Source: a virus. Taken from it: DNA of 37,480 bases. The notes under the pieces are model-generated. The model did not search any database. It was not told the DNA's origin and saw nothing but the letters and a program-made list of their open reading frames with translations. The translations under genes were made by a program, and so were the position numbers. Positions 15,696 through 23,527 of this stretch are shown piece after piece; position 1 is the stretch's first letter; the number at the start of each line of letters is the position of its first letter. The stretch lies in the IMG/VR virus record IMGVR_UViG_3300031669_000104, positions 1-37,480 of that record, one strand, 5' to 3'.

Positions 15696-15705
15696 AATAA
15701 ATACT
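15696..15705 (-). promoter_or_regulatory. Late promoter motif AGTATTTATT
   Basis: Minus strand AGTATTTATT, 43 nt upstream of the tail tube ATG at 15652. Nine of ten bases match the consensus. Confidence 0.6.
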
Positions 15706-15744
15706 CGGTGATTTGAAAACTACACCGAATAAAAACAACAAATA

Positions 15745-16083
15745 TTATTTAGGCATATGACCTGTTCTCTGAAACCATCTAAGTTCAGCACGACTTAGAC
15801 TTTCCAATGTACGTGATGCAGGTGCTTCAACCACAGGTTCTTCAACTACAACTTCTTCAGCCACAGGTTCTTCAGGTAGTTCTTCAACTACAGGTTCTTC
15901 AACAACTTCTTCAACCACAGGTTCTTCAACAACCACTTCTTCAGGTAGTTCTTCAACTACAGGTTCTTCAACAACCACTTCTTCTTCTTCAGGTGCTGAT
16001 TCTAATAACGTTTCGTCAACGATTTCGTTTTGTAATTCTTCTTGAGTTTCTTCAAGAACATTCTCTTTATTTTTTTTGCTCAT
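15745..16083 (-). CDS. Acidic Val/Glu/Pro repeat protein
   Basis: 112 aa from the ATG at 16083 (MSKKNKENVLEETQEE). An upstream in-frame Met at 16167 is rejected because it would place the start upstream of the late motif and inside the sheath terminator hairpin. Residues 35-90 are built from degenerate units such as EEPVVEELPEE and VVVEEPVVEE, giving a highly acidic, probably disordered segment. The C-terminal ESLSRAELRWFQRTGHMPK is compact and looks conserved. It lies between the tube and sheath genes, so it may decorate or help assemble the tail, but no function is known. The repeats also occur at DNA level. Confidence 0.6.
   Translation of the reverse strand: MSKKNKENVLEETQEELQNEIVDETLLESAPEEEEVVVEEPVVEELPEEVVVEEPVVEEVVEEPVVEELPEEPVAEEVVVEEPVVEAPASRTLESLSRAELRWFQRTGHMPK
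15824..15996. repeat. Degenerate tandem repeat encoding VVEEP units
   Basis: Repeated variants of GGTTCTTCAACTACA and ACAACTTCTTCAGG (plus-strand view) in multiples of three, coding for the acidic repeats of the 112-aa protein. Such repeats expand and contract by slippage, so length may vary between related phages. Confidence 0.7.
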
Positions 16084-16114
16084 AATTTTTAATTTAAAAT
16101 TAATATTATTTTTC

Positions 16115-16124
16115 CATAAATACT
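16115..16124 (-). promoter_or_regulatory. Late promoter motif AGTATTTATG
   Basis: Minus strand AGTATTTATG, 31 nt upstream of the acidic protein ATG at 16083; nine of ten bases match the consensus. Confidence 0.6.
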
Positions 16125-16132
16125 TAGAAAAA

Positions 16133-16159
16133 GAAAACCCACCAAATAAGTGGGTTTTC
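16133..16159 (-). terminator. Terminator after tail sheath gene
   Basis: Stem GAAAACCCAC / GTGGGTTTTC (10 bp) with a 7-nt loop. Read on the minus strand it is followed by a T-run (CTTTTTC), immediately downstream of the sheath stop at 16180. Confidence 0.7.
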
Positions 16160-16179
16160 CAATTCAAAAAAAAATCACA

Positions 16180-18972
16180 TTATGCACCAACATCGGCAAA
16201 TGATGCACCTGAAGGAGTAATTGTAAATGTAATGCCGATAAATTCAACAGCACGTGTTGGTTTTAAGAAGATTTCTCCATATAACTCATTTCTGTCACGA
16301 GTTTCTGGAGTGTTATTACTGTTATCCATTTTAATTCTGAAGTCAGTTAAACCTCTTTCTCTCTTGATACTATCAAGGATTGGGTTTGCTTTACTCAAGA
16401 ACTGGTCAATGGTTGCTTGGTCGTTTTGCTCAAATACCAGTCTGATTGCGATGTTAGCAATAAGAACTTTGATTTGAAGCAGTAGTCTACGAACATTGAT
16501 TCTGTCAAGAGCACTTTCTCTGACTTGAAGAGTCTTTTGTCCGAAAATTGCAGTTCCAGCGTCAGCAAAGTCAGCCATTGGGTTAACTCTACCAGCGTAA
16601 AGAATATCACGTGCTTCCAAAGAAAGTTTATATTGTGATTTTCTTGCATTGGTTACACCACGGTTAAGACCAGCAGGTGCAAACCAAGGGAATGAAACGT
16701 TATCAGTAAACGCCATTGCTTTCACAACTTCACCAGTTGCAGGAATATAAACATTAACGTTATTCTGAGTGTCACGTATCTGAATCCAAGGATAATAAGT
16801 ACATGCGTAACTACTATCAATTTCAGTATCATCTAAATATCTAATAATTTGGGTAGCAGCATCAACATCAGCCTTACCACTATCACCAACTGTTGGTAGA
16901 TTATCAATGCTTGCTTGTGGGGCATCGATAACATATAAAGTATCAGTTCTCTGTTGTTCAATCATATCGATTGTATTCTCAACCAATGTTGTTTGGAATG
17001 CCCAATTTATGCCCGGAGTTGCAAAAAGGTTAATTGTAACGTTCTCAGGATTTGCAAAAGTATCGATTGCCAATTCCCATGCTTGGAAGTCGTTGGTTGG
17101 AACAACGAGAGGTTGTCCCGGATGACCAGACTTTCTTCCACCTTGCACATAATCATTACCATATGAACGTACTCTTCTATTTACATCCCAACCATCAAAA
17201 CCACCAGCAGGAACTACTGTAAATTTCCTTGTCTTTGGATTATAATAAGGACTTGTTTGAACATCAACATCAGCAGCAGTCTGGAATTTTCCAGCACCAC
17301 CAATGAACTCAGTTGCACCTGTTATAATTGTTGCTCCAGAATCCATGTGGAATCCTTTGGTTTTTGTAAAACCACTTGAAGCCTGTCCACTATAAAAATT
17401 ATCAAAATTGAAGAAATTCTGGTTGATGCCATCACCAGTATAAGCAAGTTCAGAAATACCTAAGTATGTCTTTGCGATTTTATCGGTATCAGCATAACTG
17501 GTTTTATAGAAAATTGCAGGTGCAATACCTTCACTTACCGTATCGTCAGTGACCGCCTCACTATAATTATTAAACATGAATCCTTCAAAACCTGCTGGGA
17601 ATACATCAAGAGGAAGTTCTTCTGCGATTTCAACCATAACATAGTTACTTAAAAGACTGTATTCACCATCACTTGTACCGATACGCTGTCCAATGTAATT
17701 TAAAGCACCCTTAATCATAGTGTTTTTTGAAAATGTTTCCAATACAATTGGATTCGCATCTGTGTCATAGAAACTACGGATTACAACATCAAATTCTCCA
17801 GAATATGGGTCAATGTTTCCAATAGTAATTTTAATTTCTTGGTTCGCACTGTCGCCATCAGAAATAGTAATAAACTTAAAAAGTCTGTCAACACTATTAC
17901 CTTTTAATTGAGATACAACCCAAGGAGTTTCTGGTGTTTGAAAACCGACTTCGTAATCAGTAAAATAATCGGTAGTACCTGTAACCATTAATGTGTTAAT
18001 ACCGTAAGCAATGCCATCAGCATCAAGTTTCTTAATGAGGTCAGGATAAATTGCCTGAACCCAAATCATTGTACTTTTGTCTTTTGGTTCGTAACCAATT
18101 ACATTTGGTAGAAAATTACTGCTATTTGAATTTAATGATGCCTCATAGGTCGCAGAAGTTCCACTATATGCCGAACCAGTATCAGTGTTTGCAGCAGTTA
18201 ATATAAATTTAGCATAAATATCACCAGTTGGACTCAGCACGCTATCAATTGTGTCATTAGTGGTTATATTAAGTTCATTTGTTAGGAAGTCGGTCACTGG
18301 AACAGAATCATAATCAGTATTTGAATCACCTCTACTTCTGATTACGGCAAGAACCATACCCTCATAATCACTTAATGATGCTCCTGAATATATTGTTGTA
18401 TTACCACTAACAGTACCGCTTGAAGTTTGGGCACTATATGTTAATACTATGAAATTTTTAATTGTGTTAGTGAAAATGTTTGTCAGAGTATTCTTTTCCC
18501 ACCCACTTTCATAAGTACCAGTAACACCAACTCCACCAGCAGCCACACCTAAGAAATTATTATCAGTAAAGCCTGATAATGGAAATGTACTTGATGAAGT
18601 TATACCTGTATAACCTGAAGATGTATTAACACCTGCTGTCATTGTTATGTTCCAAGCAGTTCCTGCTTGATATCCACTGAGTCCCAGAACTCTGGTTACC
18701 CAAAGTTGCTGTGCTTCTTCCAAGAAGGAGTTAGCAACATATGGTAATTGATATTTTAATGTTTTATCTGAGTCTTGAAATCTTTTAGTGCTTTGTGCAC
18801 CAAATCTTTCTGAGAACTGAGTTTGGTCTTGGATGAAGATTGGTTCGAAAGCGGGACCCTTTAAGGTTTCGCCAGCCAATCCCAAAGTTGTTATACCTAC
18901 ATTACGTGTTACGTAAGTCAGGTCACGTTCTTTAAATTTTACACCCGGTGAGGTAAATACAAAATCTGCCAT
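16180..18972 (-). CDS. Tail sheath protein, T4 gp18-like
   Basis: 930 aa; the contractile sheath subunit. The N-terminus ADFVFTSPGVKFKERDLT and 'GLAGETLKGPAFEPIFIQDQ' are typical. The C-terminal domain is unmistakable: TLQVRESALDRINVRRLLLQ, IRLVFEQNDQATIDQFLSKA, then NNTPETRDRNELYGEIFLKP and TRAVEFIGITFTITPSGASF. It is much longer than T4 gp18 (659 aa); the extra length lies in the middle (about residues 120-300 and 480-620), which should form surface-exposed insertion domains. It starts with ATG 18972 after a 63-nt leader behind the late motif at 19036-19045 and ends in a hairpin terminator. Confidence 0.9.
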   Translation of the reverse strand: MADFVFTSPGVKFKERDLTYVTRNVGITTLGLAGETLKGPAFEPIFIQDQTQFSERFGAQSTKRFQDSDKTLKYQLPYVANSFLEEAQQLWVTRVLGLSGYQAGTAWNITMTAGVNTSSGYTGITSSSTFPLSGFTDNNFLGVAAGGVGVTGTYESGWEKNTLTNIFTNTIKNFIVLTYSAQTSSGTVSGNTTIYSGASLSDYEGMVLAVIRSRGDSNTDYDSVPVTDFLTNELNITTNDTIDSVLSPTGDIYAKFILTAANTDTGSAYSGTSATYEASLNSNSSNFLPNVIGYEPKDKSTMIWVQAIYPDLIKKLDADGIAYGINTLMVTGTTDYFTDYEVGFQTPETPWVVSQLKGNSVDRLFKFITISDGDSANQEIKITIGNIDPYSGEFDVVIRSFYDTDANPIVLETFSKNTMIKGALNYIGQRIGTSDGEYSLLSNYVMVEIAEELPLDVFPAGFEGFMFNNYSEAVTDDTVSEGIAPAIFYKTSYADTDKIAKTYLGISELAYTGDGINQNFFNFDNFYSGQASSGFTKTKGFHMDSGATIITGATEFIGGAGKFQTAADVDVQTSPYYNPKTRKFTVVPAGGFDGWDVNRRVRSYGNDYVQGGRKSGHPGQPLVVPTNDFQAWELAIDTFANPENVTINLFATPGINWAFQTTLVENTIDMIEQQRTDTLYVIDAPQASIDNLPTVGDSGKADVDAATQIIRYLDDTEIDSSYACTYYPWIQIRDTQNNVNVYIPATGEVVKAMAFTDNVSFPWFAPAGLNRGVTNARKSQYKLSLEARDILYAGRVNPMADFADAGTAIFGQKTLQVRESALDRINVRRLLLQIKVLIANIAIRLVFEQNDQATIDQFLSKANPILDSIKRERGLTDFRIKMDNSNNTPETRDRNELYGEIFLKPTRAVEFIGITFTITPSGASFADVGA

Positions 18973-19035
18973 GTTATTTATTTATTTAAGTTTTTATTAT
19001 TTTTTTCTAATTATAAGCGATGCTCATTCTTTTTC

Positions 19036-19045
19036 AATAAATACT
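19036..19045 (-). promoter_or_regulatory. Late promoter motif AGTATTTATT
   Basis: Minus strand AGTATTTATT, 63 nt upstream of the sheath ATG. This is the longest leader among the motif-linked genes. Confidence 0.6.
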
Positions 19046-19240
19046 TAAAAAATATCGAAAAGGTGTTTTGTCGCAATTATTATCGCCCAGCAATTCTTCT
19101 CTATAAACCTCGATTCTCTGGTTTTTCATTTTTTTTCTATCCGATTTTCTGAAATTCGGAAATTTTTGATTCGAATTCGGCTCGATTCGGTAAAAAATAT
19201 TTTTTAAAAAAAATCAAAAAAGTTGGGTTTTTATCGTATT

Positions 19241-19250
19241 AGTATTTATA
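19241..19250 (+). promoter_or_regulatory. Late promoter motif AGTATTTATA
   Basis: Perfect AGTATTTATA, 15 nt upstream of the ATG at 19266. Confidence 0.65.
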
Positions 19251-19265
19251 GGAAACATTTTAAGT

Positions 19266-21389
19266 ATGAATAAATCACAACGAATTTATTTGAGCAGTGG
19301 TAATACTGGAAACGATAGTGAGGATAAATATATAAAAGTAAAACTTGAACAAGATGTTCAGACTCTCGAATTCATGTCTTTAAGGCTCGGTACTGCTGAT
19401 GTGTATCAAAACTTTAATGCTGATTACGGTGTATTGGTTGGAAGAGTGATTGCTAATGGTGGAATCGGAGTACCTAATGCCAAAATAAGTATTTTTATTC
19501 CCCTAACCGATGACGATGCGTTAGATAAAGACATTTATAGTGTCTATCCCTATAAAACACCCAGAGATAAAAATAATGAAGGTAAACGATATAATCTGTT
19601 GCCACGTGTTTCCCAAAAAGACCCCACAACAGGTATTGTCACACCTAAACAAGCATTTGGTAGTTTTCCAATTAAAGAAGAGGTTGTGGGAAACCTACCA
19701 TTTCTTAATATTTATAGAAAATATTATAAATATACAGCACTTACAAACACTGCGGGGGATTACATGATATTCGGTGTACCTGTTGGTACACAAACCATTC
19801 ATTTGAGTTGTGATATTACCGATATTGGAAAATATAGTATGAACCCAGCCAGTATGGTAACAAATCTTGGATATTCACCAAACCTATTTACTGACAACAA
19901 CACCAGAATAAAACCAAGTAATGATTTGAGTGATTTACCGAACATCGAAACCCAAGAAATAACTGTTGATGTTGTGCCATTTTGGGGTGATGTTGAGAAT
20001 TTTGAAATCGGCATAACTCGTCAAGACTTTAGAATTCGTTCCGTACTCACTAACACATTCGTGCTTTTTGGGAGTGTATTTACTGACGGCAATAATGCCA
20101 TGTGGAGTGCTCAGTATCTTAGTCAAGAAAGAATCAGCGAGTATTTCAGAGCCAGCCATCCTTCACAGGCATTGCATGGGGTCTCGAATAAACGAATTGG
20201 AGTAGTTACAGAGAAGATTTATTATTATCCAACAAATATTAGTACTTTTAAAATTATTAATGGTCAAGTCGCAAATGATGGGAGTGATATGATGCTTCTG
20301 GATAAAAGCGAATATTCTGTATATAAACGTGAAGGTGATTTCGTGGTTATTGTAAATTGTAACAGAGATAAAATAATTACCGATGAATTGGGAAACCCCG
20401 TACCTGTAGATAATGATAGTGTTGAGGGAATATTTACAAAATTTATTGGATTTATAACATTAGAACTCAGTCCAGATGTTGTTCCAATGAGTTTCAGCAC
20501 AAATGTGGGTGAGGATGTTGATATTGTACCACTTAGATATAAACTAAAATTCCCACAATACGCTAATCGAAATGCAGGACTTCAGCCACCCAATGAATCA
20601 ACAGGTGTTGATGTTGGTAATACTAATACATGGAGAAAACAACATAAGACTTTTGAGGGTGGAAAATATTATAGTGTTGCTAAGTTTCATGGAATTACTT
20701 TCAATAATTTTGATGGTAATGATAACCAGCAAAGTGAAAGCAATGGTTTCTTTGTTAAAGATACCCAGAATAATCTTACCTTAGACCGTAATAATAATGT
20801 CGGTATTTTAATAACAGAGACCGATGGGAATTACAATAATGGTAGTTATCATTTTCCAAGTAATGGTGTTCAGGGTTCGTTAGATGCATTTGGTGCTGCA
20901 TGGTTAAATCTAACAGTTCATCTTCCACAAGTGGGATATAGTGTGGATGGGTGGGAAAAAATGGATTATGTAAGAACAGATGATAACTTCTCACATCAAA
21001 GAAGACCAGATAATTATAGATATTTAAATGGTTATTATGTTGGGGATAACATTCAAACAATTGCAGCAGGTCAATTTAATACCAAATGGTTTGCTCGTTC
21101 TGACGTGCATTGGACGGATATTATTGAAATTCCCATTACTGATATAATTCAAATGAAATCAATTGAAACTAAGGGATTCACTGATGGTGCTGCACCCGGA
21201 TTAACTGGTATAGAATATCGTAATGGTGAGCATGTTCCCTCAAATTGGACAGTAACTGATGCAGCACCATTACTTGGTCAGAAGCGGGATGGTAACCCTA
21301 TTAATAGTGATGATGAAACCAAATATTTTTATAAGGGTTGGGGTCCAGCCAATTGTGTTGAATATTTAGCACAACTCGGAATAATATAA
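19266..21389 (+). CDS. Large virion structural protein with carboxypeptidase-regulatory-like domain
   Basis: 707 aa. After an N-terminal stretch (IKVKLEQDVQTLEFMSLRLG), residues 55-185 contain VLVGRVIANGGIGVPNAKIS and a closing strand set with TNTAGDYMIFGVPVGTQTIH. This 'GxVxxxxGxGVPNAxIxI ... TDxxGxYxFxxVPxGxxTIH' pattern is that of carboxypeptidase regulatory-like / prealbumin-like beta-sandwich domains, common in Bacteroidetes outer-membrane proteins. The rest is rich in Asn, Asp and aromatic residues, as in baseplate or fibre proteins. It has a perfect late motif and a strong terminator. It is likely a tail or baseplate protein; the domain hints at a host-derived or surface-contact part. 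Confidence 0.6.
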   Translation: MNKSQRIYLSSGNTGNDSEDKYIKVKLEQDVQTLEFMSLRLGTADVYQNFNADYGVLVGRVIANGGIGVPNAKISIFIPLTDDDALDKDIYSVYPYKTPRDKNNEGKRYNLLPRVSQKDPTTGIVTPKQAFGSFPIKEEVVGNLPFLNIYRKYYKYTALTNTAGDYMIFGVPVGTQTIHLSCDITDIGKYSMNPASMVTNLGYSPNLFTDNNTRIKPSNDLSDLPNIETQEITVDVVPFWGDVENFEIGITRQDFRIRSVLTNTFVLFGSVFTDGNNAMWSAQYLSQERISEYFRASHPSQALHGVSNKRIGVVTEKIYYYPTNISTFKIINGQVANDGSDMMLLDKSEYSVYKREGDFVVIVNCNRDKIITDELGNPVPVDNDSVEGIFTKFIGFITLELSPDVVPMSFSTNVGEDVDIVPLRYKLKFPQYANRNAGLQPPNESTGVDVGNTNTWRKQHKTFEGGKYYSVAKFHGITFNNFDGNDNQQSESNGFFVKDTQNNLTLDRNNNVGILITETDGNYNNGSYHFPSNGVQGSLDAFGAAWLNLTVHLPQVGYSVDGWEKMDYVRTDDNFSHQRRPDNYRYLNGYYVGDNIQTIAAGQFNTKWFARSDVHWTDIIEIPITDIIQMKSIETKGFTDGAAPGLTGIEYRNGEHVPSNWTVTDAAPLLGQKRDGNPINSDDETKYFYKGWGPANCVEYLAQLGII

Positions 21390-21418
21390 AAAAACCCGCT
21401 CACTGAGCGGGTTTTTTT
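21388..21418. terminator. Bidirectional terminator with A7/T7 flanks
   Basis: AAAAAAA, CCCGCTC, ACT loop, GAGCGGG, TTTTTTT: perfect 7-bp GC stem plus A/T extensions. It lies between the convergent 707-aa gene and the lipoprotein gene and can serve both. Confidence 0.85.
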
Positions 21419-21419
21419 G

Positions 21420-21833
21420 TTAATTCAAAACAAAGGTATTTCCATTGTATCGAAGTTTCACCGTGTTCGGAGTGTCAGGTGTCAGAATTTCATAGGTTCT
21501 CCCAATAGCACCTGAGTTTGTAATTGGTTCGGTAAATGTAATTGTAGATGAAGTTAATTCAATTCCCTCATATTGCATGGGAAAAAGTTGTACCCCCGTT
21601 ATTTCACCCAAATCCCTGAGTTCACTCAGAGTCACAACATTACCATCGATGGTAATGTTAAAACGAGGATACTCCACTGTATTACCGTTAGTGGATACCC
21701 ATGAGAGGTTCACCCAATCAGGATATTGTTCTTCGAGTGTCTGGTCAGGAACAATCGGGTCGTCTTTGCAACAACTGGTGCTCATCAGAGCAACAGCAAA
21801 CAGAATCGTCATTAAATAAGTTACTTTTTTCAT
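21420..21833 (-). CDS. Bacteroidetes-type surface lipoprotein (moron candidate)
   Basis: 137 aa. MKKVTYLMTILFAVALMSTSCCKDD is a type II signal peptide: basic n-region, hydrophobic core, then a lipobox ending at Cys21 (STSC). The following C-K-D-D matches the style of Bacteroidetes lipoprotein export signals that send lipoproteins to the cell surface (established for Capnocytophaga and relatives). The mature part is beta-rich (VEYPRFNITIDGNVVTL, SSTITFTEPITNS, TVKLRYNGNTFVLN), without a recognised domain. It is the only minus-strand gene inside a plus-strand structural block, shares a bidirectional terminator and has no late motif. These are marks of a moron that alters the host surface, for example to block superinfection (inference). 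Confidence 0.7.
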   Translation of the reverse strand: MKKVTYLMTILFAVALMSTSCCKDDPIVPDQTLEEQYPDWVNLSWVSTNGNTVEYPRFNITIDGNVVTLSELRDLGEITGVQLFPMQYEGIELTSSTITFTEPITNSGAIGRTYEILTPDTPNTVKLRYNGNTFVLN

Positions 21834-21911
21834 AATTCAAATTTTTAGTTAAACATACTCATTATACGAAAATAAAGTGAGAATGTTACAAAAATCAGAA
21901 AAAATTTTGCA

Positions 21912-21921
21912 GGTATTTATG
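21912..21921 (+). promoter_or_regulatory. Late promoter motif GGTATTTATG, leaderless context
   Basis: GGTATTTATG ends 4 nt before the ATG at 21926. If the start site lies as in T4 late promoters (a few nt after the motif), the mRNA begins at or next to the start codon. Confidence 0.5.
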
Positions 21922-21925
21922 TTAT

Positions 21926-23527
21926 ATGGATAATAACGTGGAAATATTACTTGGTAATCAGAAGAACATTGACTCGATTAATGTTAATGGGTACAGTAAG
22001 ATTGAATTAACCAATAACGTGTCAAAACTCACGGAATTCACAGTAAATGATGTCGTGAATAGTACTGAAGTTTTTGATGCGGAACGAGAAGCCAATCCCG
22101 TTTATAGAATCTATGGTAGAATCGAATGGATGTCATTACTGAATGGATTAAATGCAGAATATTCGGCACTGAAAGACTTTTTCGACCCATATACTGGAAA
22201 CTCAAAAAGTATATTAAATTCATTCGACTTCTATCTCGTAGCACCATCTTCAGGACAATCATATATCAATATCTCAAACACGAACCACTATAAAAGAAGT
22301 TTTGAAGTAATTGCTGGTAAAGATGATTTTGAAATATATAATGCTGGTTTCAGTAATAATTTATATGGAGAACAAGTATATTCATTTAGTTTCAAATCTG
22401 ATTTCAATGTCACTACACTTTTTGATAATTTTGGGTTTCCAGTAACTGAATTATTTATATATGCGCAATACAAATCATTACCAGCACCCGCACCAATAGA
22501 ACAAATGTCATATACGACTTGGGCATCAAATGGTACTGAGAGTAAAGCAACGCTTAATAAAAAAGATTTGGAAGTCGGTGATATTGTTGAAACAAATAGC
22601 GGTGGTGATATTTATGATTTAGTCGAATATTTACCTACCGAATATTATCAAGCACAGATTAGTAGTCAAACATTTTACATCAGAACATATTATTATCAGG
22701 GTTATCAAAGATGGTTGGAATGGAGTTATAATCCATTCATTCCCCTTCAATTAAGATATTTTGATAGCACAGTTAACTATGCTCCACTAAGTGAAATTGT
22801 TGAATACAGCACAACACTCGATGTATTCGATGTCAATAATCCAACAGATAAAATTAACATAACTAAATCATCAAAACAAAGCCTGACAACAAGTCTACAA
22901 ACAATCAACAAGTGGAATACCCAAAGCAGTCTTAATTATAGTTGGGTTGCAACAACAGGATATCTTGAATTTGATAATACAGGGACTTATAATATAACTT
23001 TTAAAACAAATATACGCTTATCTCAAGACACCGATAAATATATTGCAGAAACATACTTAGAAGAATTGGCTGGAACTGGTTGGGATACAATTCCAAATAC
23101 AATAAGAAAATATCGGATAAATAGTCCAATACAGGGAACAAATATTGTCAGGGGATTTTATTCTGAGGATAGGATTAGAATAAGAACCCGATTAATTCCG
23201 AATCCCGATGAAAGAAAAGTTGAAAGAATACCTGATTACGCCTTGATGAATCTAACTGAAGGGAAATACATTTGGCGAGATATATTACCACAAGGATATA
23301 TTGACCCATTAACTGGTGACGGAGTTGATTATCCGTTTTTCAACCAAAGAAGGTATTTATTCGAACCAATTGTGTTTGATGTTCCACCAAATCTAAATGA
23401 AGACCTAACATTAAAACATGATAACACACTTACTGTGTTTAATGAAATCTCATATTGGCAGAACGCAACAAATCTCGATAAAACACCAATTACTGAATTA
23501 GATAATATAGGAAAACCATGTCAATAA
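21926..23527 (+). CDS. Virion structural protein (unknown tail/fibre component)
   Basis: 533 aa, rich in Asn, Tyr, Thr and Ser, with few long helices, consistent with a beta-rich virion protein. Segments include YRIYGRIEWMSLLNGLNAEY, LVAPSSGQSYINISNTNHYK and, near the C-terminus, LTEGKYIWRDILPQGYIDPL followed by NQRRYLFEPIVFDVPP. The latter, with 'GxYIWRDLLPxGxxDPxTGxGVdyPFxNxRRYLF', looks like a conserved block, but I cannot name the family. The next gene overlaps by 10 bp. It starts with a near-leaderless late motif. Confidence 0.55.
   Translation: MDNNVEILLGNQKNIDSINVNGYSKIELTNNVSKLTEFTVNDVVNSTEVFDAEREANPVYRIYGRIEWMSLLNGLNAEYSALKDFFDPYTGNSKSILNSFDFYLVAPSSGQSYINISNTNHYKRSFEVIAGKDDFEIYNAGFSNNLYGEQVYSFSFKSDFNVTTLFDNFGFPVTELFIYAQYKSLPAPAPIEQMSYTTWASNGTESKATLNKKDLEVGDIVETNSGGDIYDLVEYLPTEYYQAQISSQTFYIRTYYYQGYQRWLEWSYNPFIPLQLRYFDSTVNYAPLSEIVEYSTTLDVFDVNNPTDKINITKSSKQSLTTSLQTINKWNTQSSLNYSWVATTGYLEFDNTGTYNITFKTNIRLSQDTDKYIAETYLEELAGTGWDTIPNTIRKYRINSPIQGTNIVRGFYSEDRIRIRTRLIPNPDERKVERIPDYALMNLTEGKYIWRDILPQGYIDPLTGDGVDYPFFNQRRYLFEPIVFDVPPNLNEDLTLKHDNTLTVFNEISYWQNATNLDKTPITELDNIGKPCQ

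Larger units (their letters stand above)
18973..19265. other. Divergent late control region between sheath and 707-aa gene
   Basis: 293 bp with outward-facing late motifs near its two ends (19036-19045 minus, 19241-19250 plus). Between them are a near-perfect hairpin CCGATTTTC-T-GAAATTCGG (19140-19158, one T-T mismatch), repeated ATTCGG/GATTCG words (19150-19190) and an A6TAT6 palindrome near 19193-19206. These could separate or co-regulate the two divergent units. No gene is seen. Confidence 0.45.

Noticed and set aside
15824-15996. Short repeats considered as a CRISPR array
   Set aside because: Units are degenerate, in multiples of three, with no spacers, and encode an acidic protein repeat.
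16084-16167. Longer N-terminus for the acidic repeat protein (start at 16167)
   Set aside because: The extension would cover the late promoter motif and the sheath terminator hairpin; the ATG at 16083 fits the motif spacing.
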